Positions 48,534 through 57,739 of a stretch of 64,000 nt of DNA are shown here, piece after piece (within the stretch, counting starts at the first letter, position 1; each line of letters opens with the position of its first letter). The notes below the pieces were generated by a model. It saw only the letters and a program-made list of their open reading frames with translations, was not told where the DNA came from and made no database searches. This stretch comes from Carnobacterium_B sp040274945 (lineage in GTDB: Bacteria > Bacillota > Bacilli > Lactobacillales > Carnobacteriaceae), in the NCBI RefSeq assembly GCF_040274945.1, contig NZ_JBEMAR010000006.1:124001-188000 (forward strand), given 5' to 3'. Both the position numbers and the translations under genes were made by a program.

Positions 48534-50558
48534 GTGACTGAGAAAAAAACATTTTATATTACAACACCTATTTACTATCCAAGTGGAAAATTGCATATTG
48601 GAAATGCCTATTCAACAATTGCGTGTGATGTTATGGCACGATACAAAAGGATGCAAGACTTTGATGTTTTTTATTTGACAGGTAGCGATGAGCATGGTCA
48701 AAAAATTGAAAACAAGGCCCAAGAATTAAACATTACGCCTCAAAAATATGTCGATCAAATGGCTGAAGGCATGCAAAAATTATGGAAATTATTAGAAATC
48801 AGCAATGATAAGTTTATCCGCACAACTGATCCTGCACATGAAAAAGTTGTCGCAGATATTTTTGAACGCTTTTTAGCGCAAGGAGATATTTATCTTGATG
48901 AATATGAAGGCTGGTACTCCGTTCCAGATGAAACTTTTTATACCGAAACACAATTAGTGGATATTGAACGTGATGACCAAGGCAACATCGTTGGCGGGAA
49001 ATCACCAGATAGCGGACATCCCGTAGAGTTAATCAAAGAGGAGTCTTATTTCTTTAGAATGAGTAAGTATTCGGATCGTTTATTGGCGTACTACAATGAA
49101 CATCCAGATTTCATTCAACCTGAATCGCGTAAAAATGAAATGATCAATAATTTTATTAAACCTGGTTTGGAAGATTTAGCTGTTTCACGTACGACATTTA
49201 CTTGGGGAGTTAAAGTACCAAGCAATCCGAAACACGTTATTTACGTATGGATCGATGCATTGGCAAATTACATTACTGCACTTGGCTACGGTACAGATGA
49301 TACATCATTGTTTGATAAATTCTGGCCAGCAGATGTGCATATGGTAGGAAAAGAAATTGTTCGTTTCCACACTATTTATTGGCCAATTATGTTAATGGCT
49401 CTAGATTTGCCATTGCCTAAAAAGATATTTGGCCATGGCTGGTTGTTGATGAAAGATGGCAAAATGTCTAAATCAAAAGGAAACGTTGTTTATCCAGAAA
49501 TGCTAGTAGAACAGTATGGATTAGATGCTTTGCGTTATTACTTAATGCGTGAAGTGACATTTGGAAGCGACGGTGTATTCACTCCAGAAGACTTTGTTTC
49601 TCGTGTGAATTACGACTTAGCAAATGACTTAGGAAACTTGCTCAATCGTACAGTTGCGATGATCAACAAGTATTTCGATGGAGAAGTTCCTAAATATTCA
49701 GGAAACGTTACAGAATTCGATGCTATCTTAAAAGAAACAGCAGAAAAAGTTTGTGCGGATTACCAAAACGAAATGGAAAATATGCAATTTAGTAGTGCAT
49801 TAAGCCATGTTTGGGTATTGATTTCACGTGCCAATAAATACATTGATGAAACTGCACCATGGAAATTAGCAAAAGAAGAAGAGAAGACAAGCGAATTGGC
49901 GAGTGTCATGGTTCATTTAGCAGAAACGCTTCGTATTTCAGCTATTTTATTGCAACCGTTCTTGACTCATGCACCTAAAGAAATTTTTGCTCAATTGGGA
50001 GTAGAAGGAGAATTTGCTGGAAATTGGTCAACCGTTCAATTTGGCTCATTCCCTGAAAATACTACAGTGATCAAAAAAGGTACACCTATATTCCCACGTT
50101 TAGATATAGATGTAGAAGTTGCTTACATTAAAGAACAAATGGCAGGTGTTCCTGATCAACAAGAGCAAGAAGCTGAAGAGGAAACGAAATGGGATCCTTC
50201 AGAAACTATTTTAACATCAACAAAAGAGAAACAAATTAAGTACGATGATTTTGATAAAGTTGAATTAAAAGTCGCTGAAGTTATCGATTGTCAAAAAGTA
50301 GAAGGAGCAGATAAGCTCTTGAAATTCCGTTTAGATGCAGGGGATGAGGGTCATCGTCAAATTCTTTCTGGTATTGCAGAGTGGTATCCGAATCCAGAAG
50401 CTTTGATTGGCAAAAAAGTTGTGATCGTTGCGAACTTGAAACCGCGTAAAATGCGTGGAGAGGTCAGTCAAGGAATGATTTTATCTGCTGAAAAAGATGG
50501 GAAATTACAAATTATTGAAGCGCCAATTGAAGCACCAAATGGATCCGAAGTTGCTTAA
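48534..50558 (+). CDS. metG: Methionyl-tRNA synthetase
   Basis: Charges initiator and elongator tRNA-Met. The 674-residue dimeric type: HIGH motif in YYPSGKLHIGNAYS at residues 12-25, KMSKS in DGKMSKSKGNVV at about residue 310, and a C-terminal tRNA-binding EMAP-like domain (VELKVAEVIDCQKVEGADKL, VIVANLKPRKMRGEVSQGM). The zinc knuckle region of other MetRS types is absent, as in Bacillus/Lactobacillus enzymes. GTG start after AAGGAGG. Synteny metG-tatD-rnmV-ksgA is conserved in Firmicutes. Confidence 0.97.
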   Translation: MTEKKTFYITTPIYYPSGKLHIGNAYSTIACDVMARYKRMQDFDVFYLTGSDEHGQKIENKAQELNITPQKYVDQMAEGMQKLWKLLEISNDKFIRTTDPAHEKVVADIFERFLAQGDIYLDEYEGWYSVPDETFYTETQLVDIERDDQGNIVGGKSPDSGHPVELIKEESYFFRMSKYSDRLLAYYNEHPDFIQPESRKNEMINNFIKPGLEDLAVSRTTFTWGVKVPSNPKHVIYVWIDALANYITALGYGTDDTSLFDKFWPADVHMVGKEIVRFHTIYWPIMLMALDLPLPKKIFGHGWLLMKDGKMSKSKGNVVYPEMLVEQYGLDALRYYLMREVTFGSDGVFTPEDFVSRVNYDLANDLGNLLNRTVAMINKYFDGEVPKYSGNVTEFDAILKETAEKVCADYQNEMENMQFSSALSHVWVLISRANKYIDETAPWKLAKEEEKTSELASVMVHLAETLRISAILLQPFLTHAPKEIFAQLGVEGEFAGNWSTVQFGSFPENTTVIKKGTPIFPRLDIDVEVAYIKEQMAGVPDQQEQEAEEETKWDPSETILTSTKEKQIKYDDFDKVELKVAEVIDCQKVEGADKLLKFRLDAGDEGHRQILSGIAEWYPNPEALIGKKVVIVANLKPRKMRGEVSQGMILSAEKDGKLQIIEAPIEAPNGSEVA

Positions 50559-50575
50559 AATCTTATAAAACGAAT

Positions 50576-50607
50576 GCCCTGCTGGAACTCATTTAGCAGG
50601 GTGTTTC
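50576..50607 (+). terminator. Terminator-like hairpin after metG
   Basis: GCCCTGCT/AGCAGGGTG-type stem followed by TTTCT. Probably partial, since tatD follows. Confidence 0.6.
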
Positions 50608-50637
50608 TGTTAACGATGAACAAGAAAGGATGATACG

Positions 50638-51405
50638 ATGTTATTTGATACGCATACGCATATTAATGCAGAAGAATTTGATCATGAAGTTCCTGAAACT
50701 GTGCAGCGTGCACTTGAAAACGATGTGAGTAAAATGGCTGTAGTAGGGTTTGATACTGAAACGATTGAAAAATCGATAGCCTTAAGTAAGGAATACAAAG
50801 AAGTGTACAGTATTATTGGTTGGCACCCTACTGAAAGCTATTTGTATACTGAACAAATTGAAGAGAAGTTGTATCAACAATTGAAATTGCCAAAAGTTGT
50901 GGCTATGGGAGAAATGGGTTTGGATTACCACTGGGATACTTCTCCAAAAGATGTTCAAAAGGATGTCTTTCATAGGCAAATGCAAATTGCCAGAGAGTTG
51001 AACATGCCTATTAGTATTCATATGAGAGATTCAATTGAAGATACTTATGAGATACTGAAAAAAGAACATGTTGAAGATATTGGCGGTATTATGCACAGTT
51101 TTAGTGGCGATACACTTTGGATGGAACGTTTCTTAGACTTAGGCATGCACATTTCTGTAAGTGGCGTTATCACGTTTAAAAATGCGCCTGAAGTAAGAGA
51201 AGTAGCTAAAGCTGCGCCGTTTGATAAATTATTGATTGAAACAGATGCACCTTACTTAGCTCCGATGCCTTATAGAGGAAAACGCAATGAACCGGCTTAC
51301 GTGAGATTTGTAGCGGAAGAAGTGGCTAAGCAAAGAGGCGTTAGTTATGAAGAAGTGGCTCAACAAACAATGCAAAATGCTAATCGCTTGTTTAGGTTAG
51401 CTTAA
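50638..51405 (+). CDS. tatD: TatD-family metal-dependent DNase
   Basis: 255-residue metallo-beta-alpha barrel hydrolase acting on DNA 3' ends (family knowledge). Ligands visible: FDTHTHINAEEF at the start, MGEMGLDYHWD, PISIHMRDSIEDT, MHSFSGD and ETDAPYLAP. Full length. ATG with AAAGGATGATACG. It overlaps rnmV by one base. Confidence 0.95.
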   Translation: MLFDTHTHINAEEFDHEVPETVQRALENDVSKMAVVGFDTETIEKSIALSKEYKEVYSIIGWHPTESYLYTEQIEEKLYQQLKLPKVVAMGEMGLDYHWDTSPKDVQKDVFHRQMQIARELNMPISIHMRDSIEDTYEILKKEHVEDIGGIMHSFSGDTLWMERFLDLGMHISVSGVITFKNAPEVREVAKAAPFDKLLIETDAPYLAPMPYRGKRNEPAYVRFVAEEVAKQRGVSYEEVAQQTMQNANRLFRLA

Positions 51406-51971
51406 TGGAAAAAATAAAAGAAATTATAGTTGTTGAAGGCCGTGATGATACAAGACGCATTTTGGAATCGGTTGAAGCAGATACTATTGAAACAAACGGT
51501 TCAGCTATTGATGAAGAAACGTTGAAGCTAATAAAAAAAGCTCACGAAACAAGAGGTGTTATTGTTTTTACAGATCCCGATTTTCCTGGTGAAAAAATCC
51601 GGAAAATCATTTCTCAAGCTGTTCCCGGAGTGAAACACGCTTTTTTGACAAAAGATGAGGCTAAAGCAAAGGGCAAGGGCAGCTTAGGTATTGAACATGC
51701 TTCACCTGAAGCGATACGTACAGCATTATCAAAATGCTACACCGAAACCATAGCTAAAGAGTCGCTCATTTCACAAGAATTGTTAATGGATGCTGGCTTG
51801 ATCATGGGGCCTTTTGCTCGAAAGAGACGAACAAAATTGGGTGAAAAACTTAATATTGGTTACACTAACGGAAAACAACTTCAAAAGAGATTGCAAATGT
51901 TTCAAATCTCACCTGAAGAAGTTGTAACAGTGATGCAACAAATTTTGGAGGAAGAAAATGACAACACATAA
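51405..51971 (+). CDS. rnmV: Ribonuclease M5
   Basis: 188-residue toprim enzyme that matures 5S rRNA. Toprim signatures VVEGRDDTRRILE at the start (catalytic Glu), then VIVFTDPDFPGEKIRK (DPD) and GIEHASPEAI. The C-terminal domain (MGPFARKRRTKLGEKLNIGY) is RnmV-specific. It starts in the tatD stop and overlaps ksgA by 14 bases. Confidence 0.95.
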   Translation: MEKIKEIIVVEGRDDTRRILESVEADTIETNGSAIDEETLKLIKKAHETRGVIVFTDPDFPGEKIRKIISQAVPGVKHAFLTKDEAKAKGKGSLGIEHASPEAIRTALSKCYTETIAKESLISQELLMDAGLIMGPFARKRRTKLGEKLNIGYTNGKQLQKRLQMFQISPEEVVTVMQQILEEENDNT

Positions 51972-52851
51972 AGATATCGCAACCCCATCAAGAACCAAAG
52001 AGATAATGGAAAAATATGGCTTCTCAGTAAAGAAAAGTTTAGGACAAAATTTTATTGTGGATCCTAACATTTTAAGCAATATTGTAGCAGCGTCTAATAT
52101 TGACAAAAACACAAACGTTATTGAAGTTGGTCCCGGTATAGGTGCTTTAACGGAACATCTTGCAAGAGCGAGTAAGGAAGTTATTGCTTTTGAAATTGAT
52201 AATCGTTTATTACCAGTATTAGCGGATACGTTAAGTCCGTATGATAATGTTTCGATTGTTCATAGTGATGTATTGAAAATCAATTTACAAAAAACCTTGC
52301 CAGAAATGATTGATTTAGAGGAACCTTTAGTTGTGGTAGCTAATTTACCTTACTACATTACAACGCCTATCATTATGCATTTCTTAGAGACACCTGTTCG
52401 AATCGATGGATTAACGATTATGATGCAAAAGGAAGTAGCCGAAAGAATAACAGCTGCTCCTGGCAGCAAAGCTTATGGATCATTGTCTATCGCTATCCAG
52501 TACTACATGGAAGCTGAAGTCGCTTTTATTGTTCCTAAGACAGTCTTTGTACCACAACCAAATGTTGACTCTGCCATTATTAAGCTAACAAGAAGAGCAA
52601 CACCAAGTGTAACAGTTAAGAATGAAAAGTCTTTTTTTGCACTTGTTCGTTCGGCTTTTGTGCAAAGACGTAAAACACTTTGGAATAATTTATTAATCAG
52701 ATACGGCAAAGAAGATTCTACTAGAGAAAAACTAACCCAAGCATTAGAAGTCGCAGGCATTGATCCAAAGCGTCGTGGGGAAACATTAAGCCTAGAAGAA
52801 TTCGGCCGATTATCAGATGCAATCGATGAGATTGTATTAAAAGAAGATTAA
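51958..52851 (+). CDS. ksgA: 16S rRNA dimethyladenosine methyltransferase
   Basis: 297-residue SAM-dependent enzyme dimethylating the two adjacent A residues near the 3' end of 16S rRNA. SAM motif VIEVGPGIGALTEHLA, motif IV VVANLPYYITTPI with NLPY, and the C-terminal helical part around SAFVQRRKTLWNNLL and RGETLSLEEFGRLS. Start codon overlaps the rnmV gene. Normal length. Loss in other bacteria gives kasugamycin resistance; nothing here suggests loss. Confidence 0.97.
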   Translation: MTTHKDIATPSRTKEIMEKYGFSVKKSLGQNFIVDPNILSNIVAASNIDKNTNVIEVGPGIGALTEHLARASKEVIAFEIDNRLLPVLADTLSPYDNVSIVHSDVLKINLQKTLPEMIDLEEPLVVVANLPYYITTPIIMHFLETPVRIDGLTIMMQKEVAERITAAPGSKAYGSLSIAIQYYMEAEVAFIVPKTVFVPQPNVDSAIIKLTRRATPSVTVKNEKSFFALVRSAFVQRRKTLWNNLLIRYGKEDSTREKLTQALEVAGIDPKRRGETLSLEEFGRLSDAIDEIVLKED

Positions 52852-52925
52852 TTTTTATTAAGTCTAAATAGATATGCTAGTGGTACCAACGACTTTTAAA
52901 GTGGGTAATATGAGAGAATTATTAT

Positions 52926-52954
52926 TTGTACCAAAGGTTTTCTTGTGGTATACT
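52926..52954 (+). promoter_or_regulatory. Promoter of veg
   Basis: TTGTAC, 17-base spacer, TATACT, preceded by TGTGG. Confidence 0.7.
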
Positions 52955-53008
52955 TGTAAAATTTCATTTTATATGTTACAATGGCATCAGACGAGTGAGG
53001 TGAATCTG

Positions 53009-53266
53009 ATGCCAAGTACATTAGCAGACATTAAAGAAAGCTTAGATGATCATTTAGGTAAGAAGATTATGTTGACCGCGCAAGCTGGTCGTAAGAAAAA
53101 AACCGAACGCAAAGGTATTTTAGCTGACACATATCATTCAGTGTTTGTTGTTGAGCTAGATCAAGAAGAAAATGCATTTGAACGTGTCTCATATAGTTAT
53201 ACAGATGTTTTAACTCAATCTGTAGAAATTGAATTTATTGAAGAAGAAAAACGCCAATTAGCTTAA
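53009..53266 (+). CDS. veg: Veg-family protein
   Basis: 85 residues. STLADIKESLDDHLGKKIML, RKKKTERKGILADTYHSVF and ERVSYSYTDVLTQSVEI match the Veg family, a small conserved Firmicute protein found after ksgA and linked to biofilm control in Bacillus. The ATG at 53009 has GTGAGGTGAATCTG; the 45-codon extension upstream has no site. Soluble. Confidence 0.93.
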   Translation: MPSTLADIKESLDDHLGKKIMLTAQAGRKKKTERKGILADTYHSVFVVELDQEENAFERVSYSYTDVLTQSVEIEFIEEEKRQLA

Positions 53267-53293
53267 GCATTAAAAGAGAATAGAAAACAGTTG

Positions 53294-53320
53294 ACGAGCT
53301 ATAAATGGCTCGTTTTTTTT
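53294..53320 (+). terminator. Terminator after veg
   Basis: ACGAGC/GCTCGT stem with T8. Confidence 0.8.
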
Positions 53321-53370
53321 GTACCATCGAAAGAGAACCGATAATTTTTAGTATTGGGGGATCAATAAGA

Positions 53371-53760
53371 ATGGGGAATATTCATCATATAGAATTGAAT
53401 GTTTCTGATTTAGAAATATCCATTCGTTTTTGGGGCTGGTTTTTAGAGGAATTAGGCTATCAGCCTTTTCAAGTTTGGGATAAAGGAAGAAGTTGGAAAA
53501 AAGACGAAATGTATCTGGTGTTTGTTCAAACAAAAGAACAGTTTATTTCTGAAGGTTACCATAGAGGGCATACAGGTCTGAATCACTTAGCGTTTCAGGC
53601 AAATTCCAGACAGCAAGTAGACAATCTAGCGAAAAAACTAGAAGAAAAAGGTATTGAAATTTTGTATAGAGATCAACACCCATTTGCTGGTGGAGAGCAG
53701 CATTATGCAGTTTTTTTTGAAGATCCAGATAGAGTTAAAGTGGAATTTGTTGCCCCTTGA
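53371..53760 (+). CDS. VOC-superfamily (glyoxalase) protein
   Basis: 129 residues. IHHIELNVSDLEISIRFWGW is the first beta-alpha module, carrying a His. LNHLAFQANSRQQVDNLAKK and YAVFFEDPDRVKVEFVAP supply further metal ligands (His and Glu). Substrate unknown; such genes cover lactoylglutathione lyase to fosfomycin-type enzymes. Start at ATG 53371; the site GGGGGATC is weak. Inserted between veg and ispE. Confidence 0.83.
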   Translation: MGNIHHIELNVSDLEISIRFWGWFLEELGYQPFQVWDKGRSWKKDEMYLVFVQTKEQFISEGYHRGHTGLNHLAFQANSRQQVDNLAKKLEEKGIEILYRDQHPFAGGEQHYAVFFEDPDRVKVEFVAP

Positions 53761-53773
53761 ATATAAAAAGAAG

Positions 53774-53807
53774 AGATCTGAGACGAAATGTTTCAGGTCT
53801 TTTTTTA
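53774..53807 (+). terminator. Terminator after the VOC gene
   Basis: AGATCTGA/TCAGGTCT stem with one wobble, then T7. Confidence 0.65.
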
Positions 53808-53972
53808 TTGATCTAAGTAGTTTATGTGTAATTAACCTATTAATAAGTCAATAACTTGCCATTTTTTTTAATATTTAAATTAAATTATGGCTTTCATGCT
53901 TTTCAAATCTTTTTATTTAAGCTAGTATGTTCTACAGACAATACAAATACTGAGGAAAGGAGTGAAGTGTAA

Positions 53973-54824
53973 ATGGAGATTATAGAAAAGGCTCCTGCTA
54001 AAATCAATTTAAGTTTAGATGTTTTGCATAAAAGAGAAGATGGTTACCATGAAATGAAGATGGTAATGACTTCAGTTGATTTGGCAGATCGCATAGTGCT
54101 AAAAACAATTGAAGAAGATCGAATCGTTATTCACTCAACTAATGGCTTTTTGCCATTAGATCAACGAAATCATGCATATAAAGCTGCAAAGTTGTTAAAA
54201 GATACCTATCATATCGAAAAAGGCGTCGATATTACTATAGAAAAGAATATTCCAATCGCTGCTGGTTTAGCCGGTGGTAGCAGTGATGCGGCTGCTACTT
54301 TAAGAGGACTGAATCGTTTGTGGGATTTAAAGTTAACAAAAGATGAGCTAGCTACTCTGGGAGAAAAAATTGGCTCAGATGTTCCCTATTGTATTTATGG
54401 TGGAACCGCGTATGCTACAGGTCGTGGTGAAAAAATTCAACAAATAAAAGATGTCCCTCAGTGCTGGGTAGTGCTAGTTAAGCCTAAAAAAGGTATTTCG
54501 ACTTGGACTGTTTTTGAAAATCTTTCATTTGATCAATTGGTTCATCCGGAAATACCCCAAATGTTGACTGCTATTCAAGACAATGATTATAGCCAAATGG
54601 TTGATAGCACTGGTAATGCTTTAGAAACTGTATCGGCTGTAAAGCAACCCGATATCAAACGAATCAAAAAGAAGATGATTCAATTTGGTGCAGATGCGGC
54701 TTTGATGAGTGGAAGTGGCCCTACAATCTATGCTTTATGTAAGAAGTATTCTAAAGCTCAGCGAGTTTATAATGGTTTAAAAGGTTTTTGTAATGAGGTT
54801 TACTTAGTGCGAACACTAAAATAA
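53973..54824 (+). CDS. ispE: 4-diphosphocytidyl-2-C-methyl-D-erythritol kinase
   Basis: 283-residue GHMP kinase. EKAPAKINLSLDVLHKREDG at the start, IPIAAGLAGGSSDAAATLRG (ATP-binding loop) and ALMSGSGPTIYALCKK (C-terminal Gly-rich motif) are the expected signatures. Phosphorylates CDP-ME in the MEP isoprenoid pathway. In lactic acid bacteria that use mevalonate, the gene is often kept although the pathway is incomplete, so its real role here is uncertain. Site AAAGGAGTG. Confidence 0.94.
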   Translation: MEIIEKAPAKINLSLDVLHKREDGYHEMKMVMTSVDLADRIVLKTIEEDRIVIHSTNGFLPLDQRNHAYKAAKLLKDTYHIEKGVDITIEKNIPIAAGLAGGSSDAAATLRGLNRLWDLKLTKDELATLGEKIGSDVPYCIYGGTAYATGRGEKIQQIKDVPQCWVVLVKPKKGISTWTVFENLSFDQLVHPEIPQMLTAIQDNDYSQMVDSTGNALETVSAVKQPDIKRIKKKMIQFGADAALMSGSGPTIYALCKKYSKAQRVYNGLKGFCNEVYLVRTLK

Positions 54825-54833
54825 CTAGATCAA

Positions 54834-54888
54834 AGATGTGAAAAGCTCTCTTGTTTTGATAAGAGAAGTTCACGTCTTTTTTTTCTTG
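54834..54888 (+). terminator. Terminator after ispE
   Basis: Composite stem AGATGTGAA/TTCACGTCT with inner CTCTT/AAGAG, then T8. Confidence 0.75.
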
Positions 54889-54914
54889 ACGTGCAATGTA
54901 GATAATGATAAGCT
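54886..54914 (+). promoter_or_regulatory. Promoter of the zinc ABC operon
   Basis: TTGACG, 17-base spacer, TAAGCT, just upstream of the Zur-like box. Confidence 0.6.
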
Positions 54915-54927
54915 ACATAAGGAATTT

Positions 54928-54950
54928 TAAATAGTAATGATTACGATTTA
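54928..54950 (+). promoter_or_regulatory. Zur box
   Basis: Near-palindromic 23 bases, AGTAATGATTAC core with TAAAT/ATTTA flanks, matching the Firmicute Zur operator closely. Predicts zinc-dependent repression. Confidence 0.8.
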
Positions 54951-55008
54951 AAAAATATAAACTAAAAAACTTTAATTAAAGATAAGTCTGAAGGAGGATA
55001 TGCGTTCG

Positions 55009-55953
55009 ATGGATATGAACAAGAGAATCGGGTTAATGACTCTAGCATCTATAGTAATGATGCTAGTAATAGGATGTGGGAATCAAGAAAATACACAACC
55101 GGAAACAGATAAATTAAATGTGGTTACAACGTTCTACCCAATGTATGACTTTACAAAGAATGTTGCTGGAGATGAAGCTGAAGTAACCTTATTATTAGAA
55201 GCAGGGACAGATACTCATGGTTATGAACCGAGTGCCAAAGAAGTTGCTGCTATTTCAGATGCGGATGTATTTGTTTATAATAGTGAGGAAATGGAAGTCT
55301 GGGTTTCAAGTGTTTTAGAGAGTATAGATACAGAAAATACAGTGATCGTTAATGCAAGTGAAGGCATTTCTTTCTTAGAATCAGCAGAAGAAGAACATCA
55401 TGACGAGAATGAAGAAGAAGGCCATCACCATGAAGTTGATCCTCATATTTGGTTAGATCCTGTGCTTGCTCAAGAGGAAGTAACGAATATCAAAGAAGGA
55501 TTGGTTACTGCAGATCCAGAGAACGAAAAAATATATGAAACAAATGCAACACAATACAACGAAAAATTACAGGCATTGAATCAAGAATTTACTAACGCCT
55601 TTAATGATGCAACGAAACGTGTTTTTGTGACCCAACATGCAGCTTTTGCATACTTGGCGAATCGTTACGATTTGGAGCAAGTTTCAATTGCTGGAATTTC
55701 AACCGAAGAAGAACCGAGTCCAGCTAAATTAGCTGAATTACAAGATTATATAAATGCGAATGATATCCATTACATTTATTATGCAGAAACATCTTCTAGT
55801 AAAATTGCAGAAACACTCGCTAATGAGACAGGGACAGAGTTAGAAATTTTAAATCCAATTGAAGGCATTACAACTGAGGATCAAGAAAAAGGGACAGACT
55901 ATATTCAACTAATGAAAAATAATCTAGCTGCGCTTCAAAAAAGTATTCATTAA
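55009..55953 (+). CDS. znuA: Zinc ABC transporter substrate-binding lipoprotein
   Basis: 314 residues, cluster A-I binding protein. Signal peptide with lipobox VIGC, then NVVTTFYPMYDFTKNVAGDE. A His-rich acidic loop (HHDENEEEGHHHEVDPHIWL) is typical of zinc-binding members, and His/Asp ligands lie around TQHAAFAYLANRY and YAETSSSK. Several in-frame ATGs follow AAGGAGG; 55009 is chosen because 55000 is too close to it. Zur box upstream and ATPase/permease genes downstream make zinc the most likely substrate. Confidence 0.93.
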   Translation: MDMNKRIGLMTLASIVMMLVIGCGNQENTQPETDKLNVVTTFYPMYDFTKNVAGDEAEVTLLLEAGTDTHGYEPSAKEVAAISDADVFVYNSEEMEVWVSSVLESIDTENTVIVNASEGISFLESAEEEHHDENEEEGHHHEVDPHIWLDPVLAQEEVTNIKEGLVTADPENEKIYETNATQYNEKLQALNQEFTNAFNDATKRVFVTQHAAFAYLANRYDLEQVSIAGISTEEEPSPAKLAELQDYINANDIHYIYYAETSSSKIAETLANETGTELEILNPIEGITTEDQEKGTDYIQLMKNNLAALQKSIH

Positions 55954-56011
55954 GGAAACGGAAATGGGTGTAAGAAACCTTTCCTATAGATAAAAGAAAG
56001 AAGGGGTGTTC

Positions 56012-56719
56012 ATGCATTACGTTGAAGTAAAGGACTTATCTTTTTATTATGATGAAGAACCAGTTTTAGAAAACATTTCCTTTACGGTTGATCCGGGCGA
56101 ATTTGTTATGCTAACAGGAGAAAATGGTGCGGCAAAATCTACGTTATTGCGTAATATTTTAGGTTTGCTTCAACCAACGAAAGGAACAGCTAAGATTTCT
56201 GCTGTAAATAGAAGAAATGAACCTTTAGCAATTGGGTACATTCCGCAACAAGTGGCCTCTTTTAATGCTGGTTTTCCTAGTACAGTATTGGAGTTGGTTC
56301 GATCTGGTCGTTATCAAAGAGGAAAATGGTTCAAACGTTTAGATGCAGAAGACCATGTACATGTAGAACGTTCATTGAAATCAGTAGGTATGTGGGATTT
56401 ACGCCATAAAAAAATTGGGGAACTCTCTGGGGGACAAAAGCAGCGTATTTCGCTAGCCCGTATTTTTGCTACAGATCCAGATTTATTTGTTTTAGATGAG
56501 CCAACTACTGGTATGGATCTAGACTCCAGAACAGAGTTTTACGAATTATTAAAACACAATAGTGAATTTCATGGCAAAGGCATTTTAATGGTAACGCATG
56601 ATCATGAAGACATAAAAAAATATGCGGATAGACACATTCAGCTTATCCGAAAGGAGGATTCACCATGGAGATGTTTTTCTATGGATTCATGCAGCGAGCA
56701 TTCCAATCTGCATTCTTGA
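56012..56719 (+). CDS. znuC: Zinc ABC transporter ATPase
   Basis: 235 residues. The P-loop reads GENGAAKSTLLRN, with Ala where the canonical motif has Gly (GxxGxGKS); I believe this form occurs in other Zn/Mn-type ATPases, so the gene is probably functional. Signature LSGGQKQRISLARIF, Walker B LFVLDEPTTGMD and H-loop VTHDHEDIK are intact. ATG at 56012 after GAAGGGG. Its last 55 bases overlap the permease gene. Confidence 0.92.
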   Translation: MHYVEVKDLSFYYDEEPVLENISFTVDPGEFVMLTGENGAAKSTLLRNILGLLQPTKGTAKISAVNRRNEPLAIGYIPQQVASFNAGFPSTVLELVRSGRYQRGKWFKRLDAEDHVHVERSLKSVGMWDLRHKKIGELSGGQKQRISLARIFATDPDLFVLDEPTTGMDLDSRTEFYELLKHNSEFHGKGILMVTHDHEDIKKYADRHIQLIRKEDSPWRCFSMDSCSEHSNLHS

Positions 56720-57495
56720 TTGCTGTTATTGCTCCTATTCTAGGATTATTTTTAGTTCTTAGAAGGCAATCATTGATGGCAGACACGTTATCACACATTT
56801 CTTTAGCTGGAATTGCGTTAGGGTTATTTTTAAATGTCAATCCAACCTTTATGACTTTAGTTGTCGTAGTGATTGCAGCTGTGATCATTGAGTATCTAAG
56901 CATGCTGTACAAATCTTATTCGGAAATTTCTATCGCTATCTTAATGTCTGCTGGAATGTCCGTAGCACTTGTTTTAATGAGTTTGAGTAGTGGTGGATCC
57001 ACGACTACTATTCAACAATACTTATTTGGTTCAATTGTGACGATCAGTCAACAACAGATTTACTTGTTAGTGGCCTTATTTGTAATTGTTGTTGGTTTGT
57101 TTTTAGTCTTTCGTAGACCAATGTATGTATTAACGTTTGATGAGGATACTGCTTTTACAGCTGGTTTACCGGCACGGACGATGTCGATCCTTTTTAATGT
57201 GATCACGGGGGTTACTATCGCAGTTGTTATGCCTATTGCAGGAGCCTTACTAGTATCAGCCATTATGATTCTGCCAGCGGCTATTGCTATGCGCATCAGT
57301 AAAAGTTTTTATTGGGTCATTTTTGTAGGCATTCTTGTAGGTATCGTAGGAATGTTTTCAGGTTTAACGGTTTCTTATCAATGGGGTACTCCACCAGGTG
57401 CGACGATTACCTTAGTATTTATCGTTATTTTTATCCTTACAACAGGGACAATGAAAATCTTACAACAGATGAAATACAAAAAAAGCCGTTCTTAA
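56665..57495 (+). CDS. znuB: Zinc ABC transporter permease
   Basis: 276-residue ABC-3 family permease with about eight helices. SLMADTLSHISLAGIALGLF is the family motif, and MPIAGALLVSAIMILPAAIA occurs in the second half. Start inside the ATPase gene with AAAGGAGGATTCACC. The three zinc genes are one unit ending in a terminator. Confidence 0.95.
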   Translation: MEMFFYGFMQRAFQSAFLIAVIAPILGLFLVLRRQSLMADTLSHISLAGIALGLFLNVNPTFMTLVVVVIAAVIIEYLSMLYKSYSEISIAILMSAGMSVALVLMSLSSGGSTTTIQQYLFGSIVTISQQQIYLLVALFVIVVGLFLVFRRPMYVLTFDEDTAFTAGLPARTMSILFNVITGVTIAVVMPIAGALLVSAIMILPAAIAMRISKSFYWVIFVGILVGIVGMFSGLTVSYQWGTPPGATITLVFIVIFILTTGTMKILQQMKYKKSRS

Positions 57496-57511
57496 AGAAT
57501 AGCGAATAGGT

Positions 57512-57545
57512 AAAAGGGTTGAGAGTCTTCTCAACCCTTTTTTTG
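57512..57545 (+). terminator. Terminator of the zinc operon
   Basis: AAAAGGGTTGAG with complement CTCAACCCTTTT, then T. Confidence 0.9.
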
Positions 57546-57575
57546 CATGCAAAAAGTAAAAGAAAGGGAATACGA

Positions 57576-57625
57576 AGGTTCGTGTTTTTTTTTATGAGAA
57601 ACCATTAATAAAAACGAACATTTTT
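57576..57625 (+). promoter_or_regulatory. Paired PurBox-like sites upstream of purR
   Basis: Minus-strand ACACGAACC-type site at 57576-57590 and plus-strand AAAAACGAACATT at 57607-57625, inverted as in PurR-regulated promoters. TATAAT at 57668 may be the -10. Suggests autoregulation. Confidence 0.5.
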
Positions 57626-57739
57626 ATAATAATACTTAAAAAGCTACCCTTTTATATGGAAAACGCGTATAATGATGTTTGATAGAAATAATGACCTGGC
57701 AAAACCTAAGAAAATGAGACTATAGAAAAGGTGAAAATA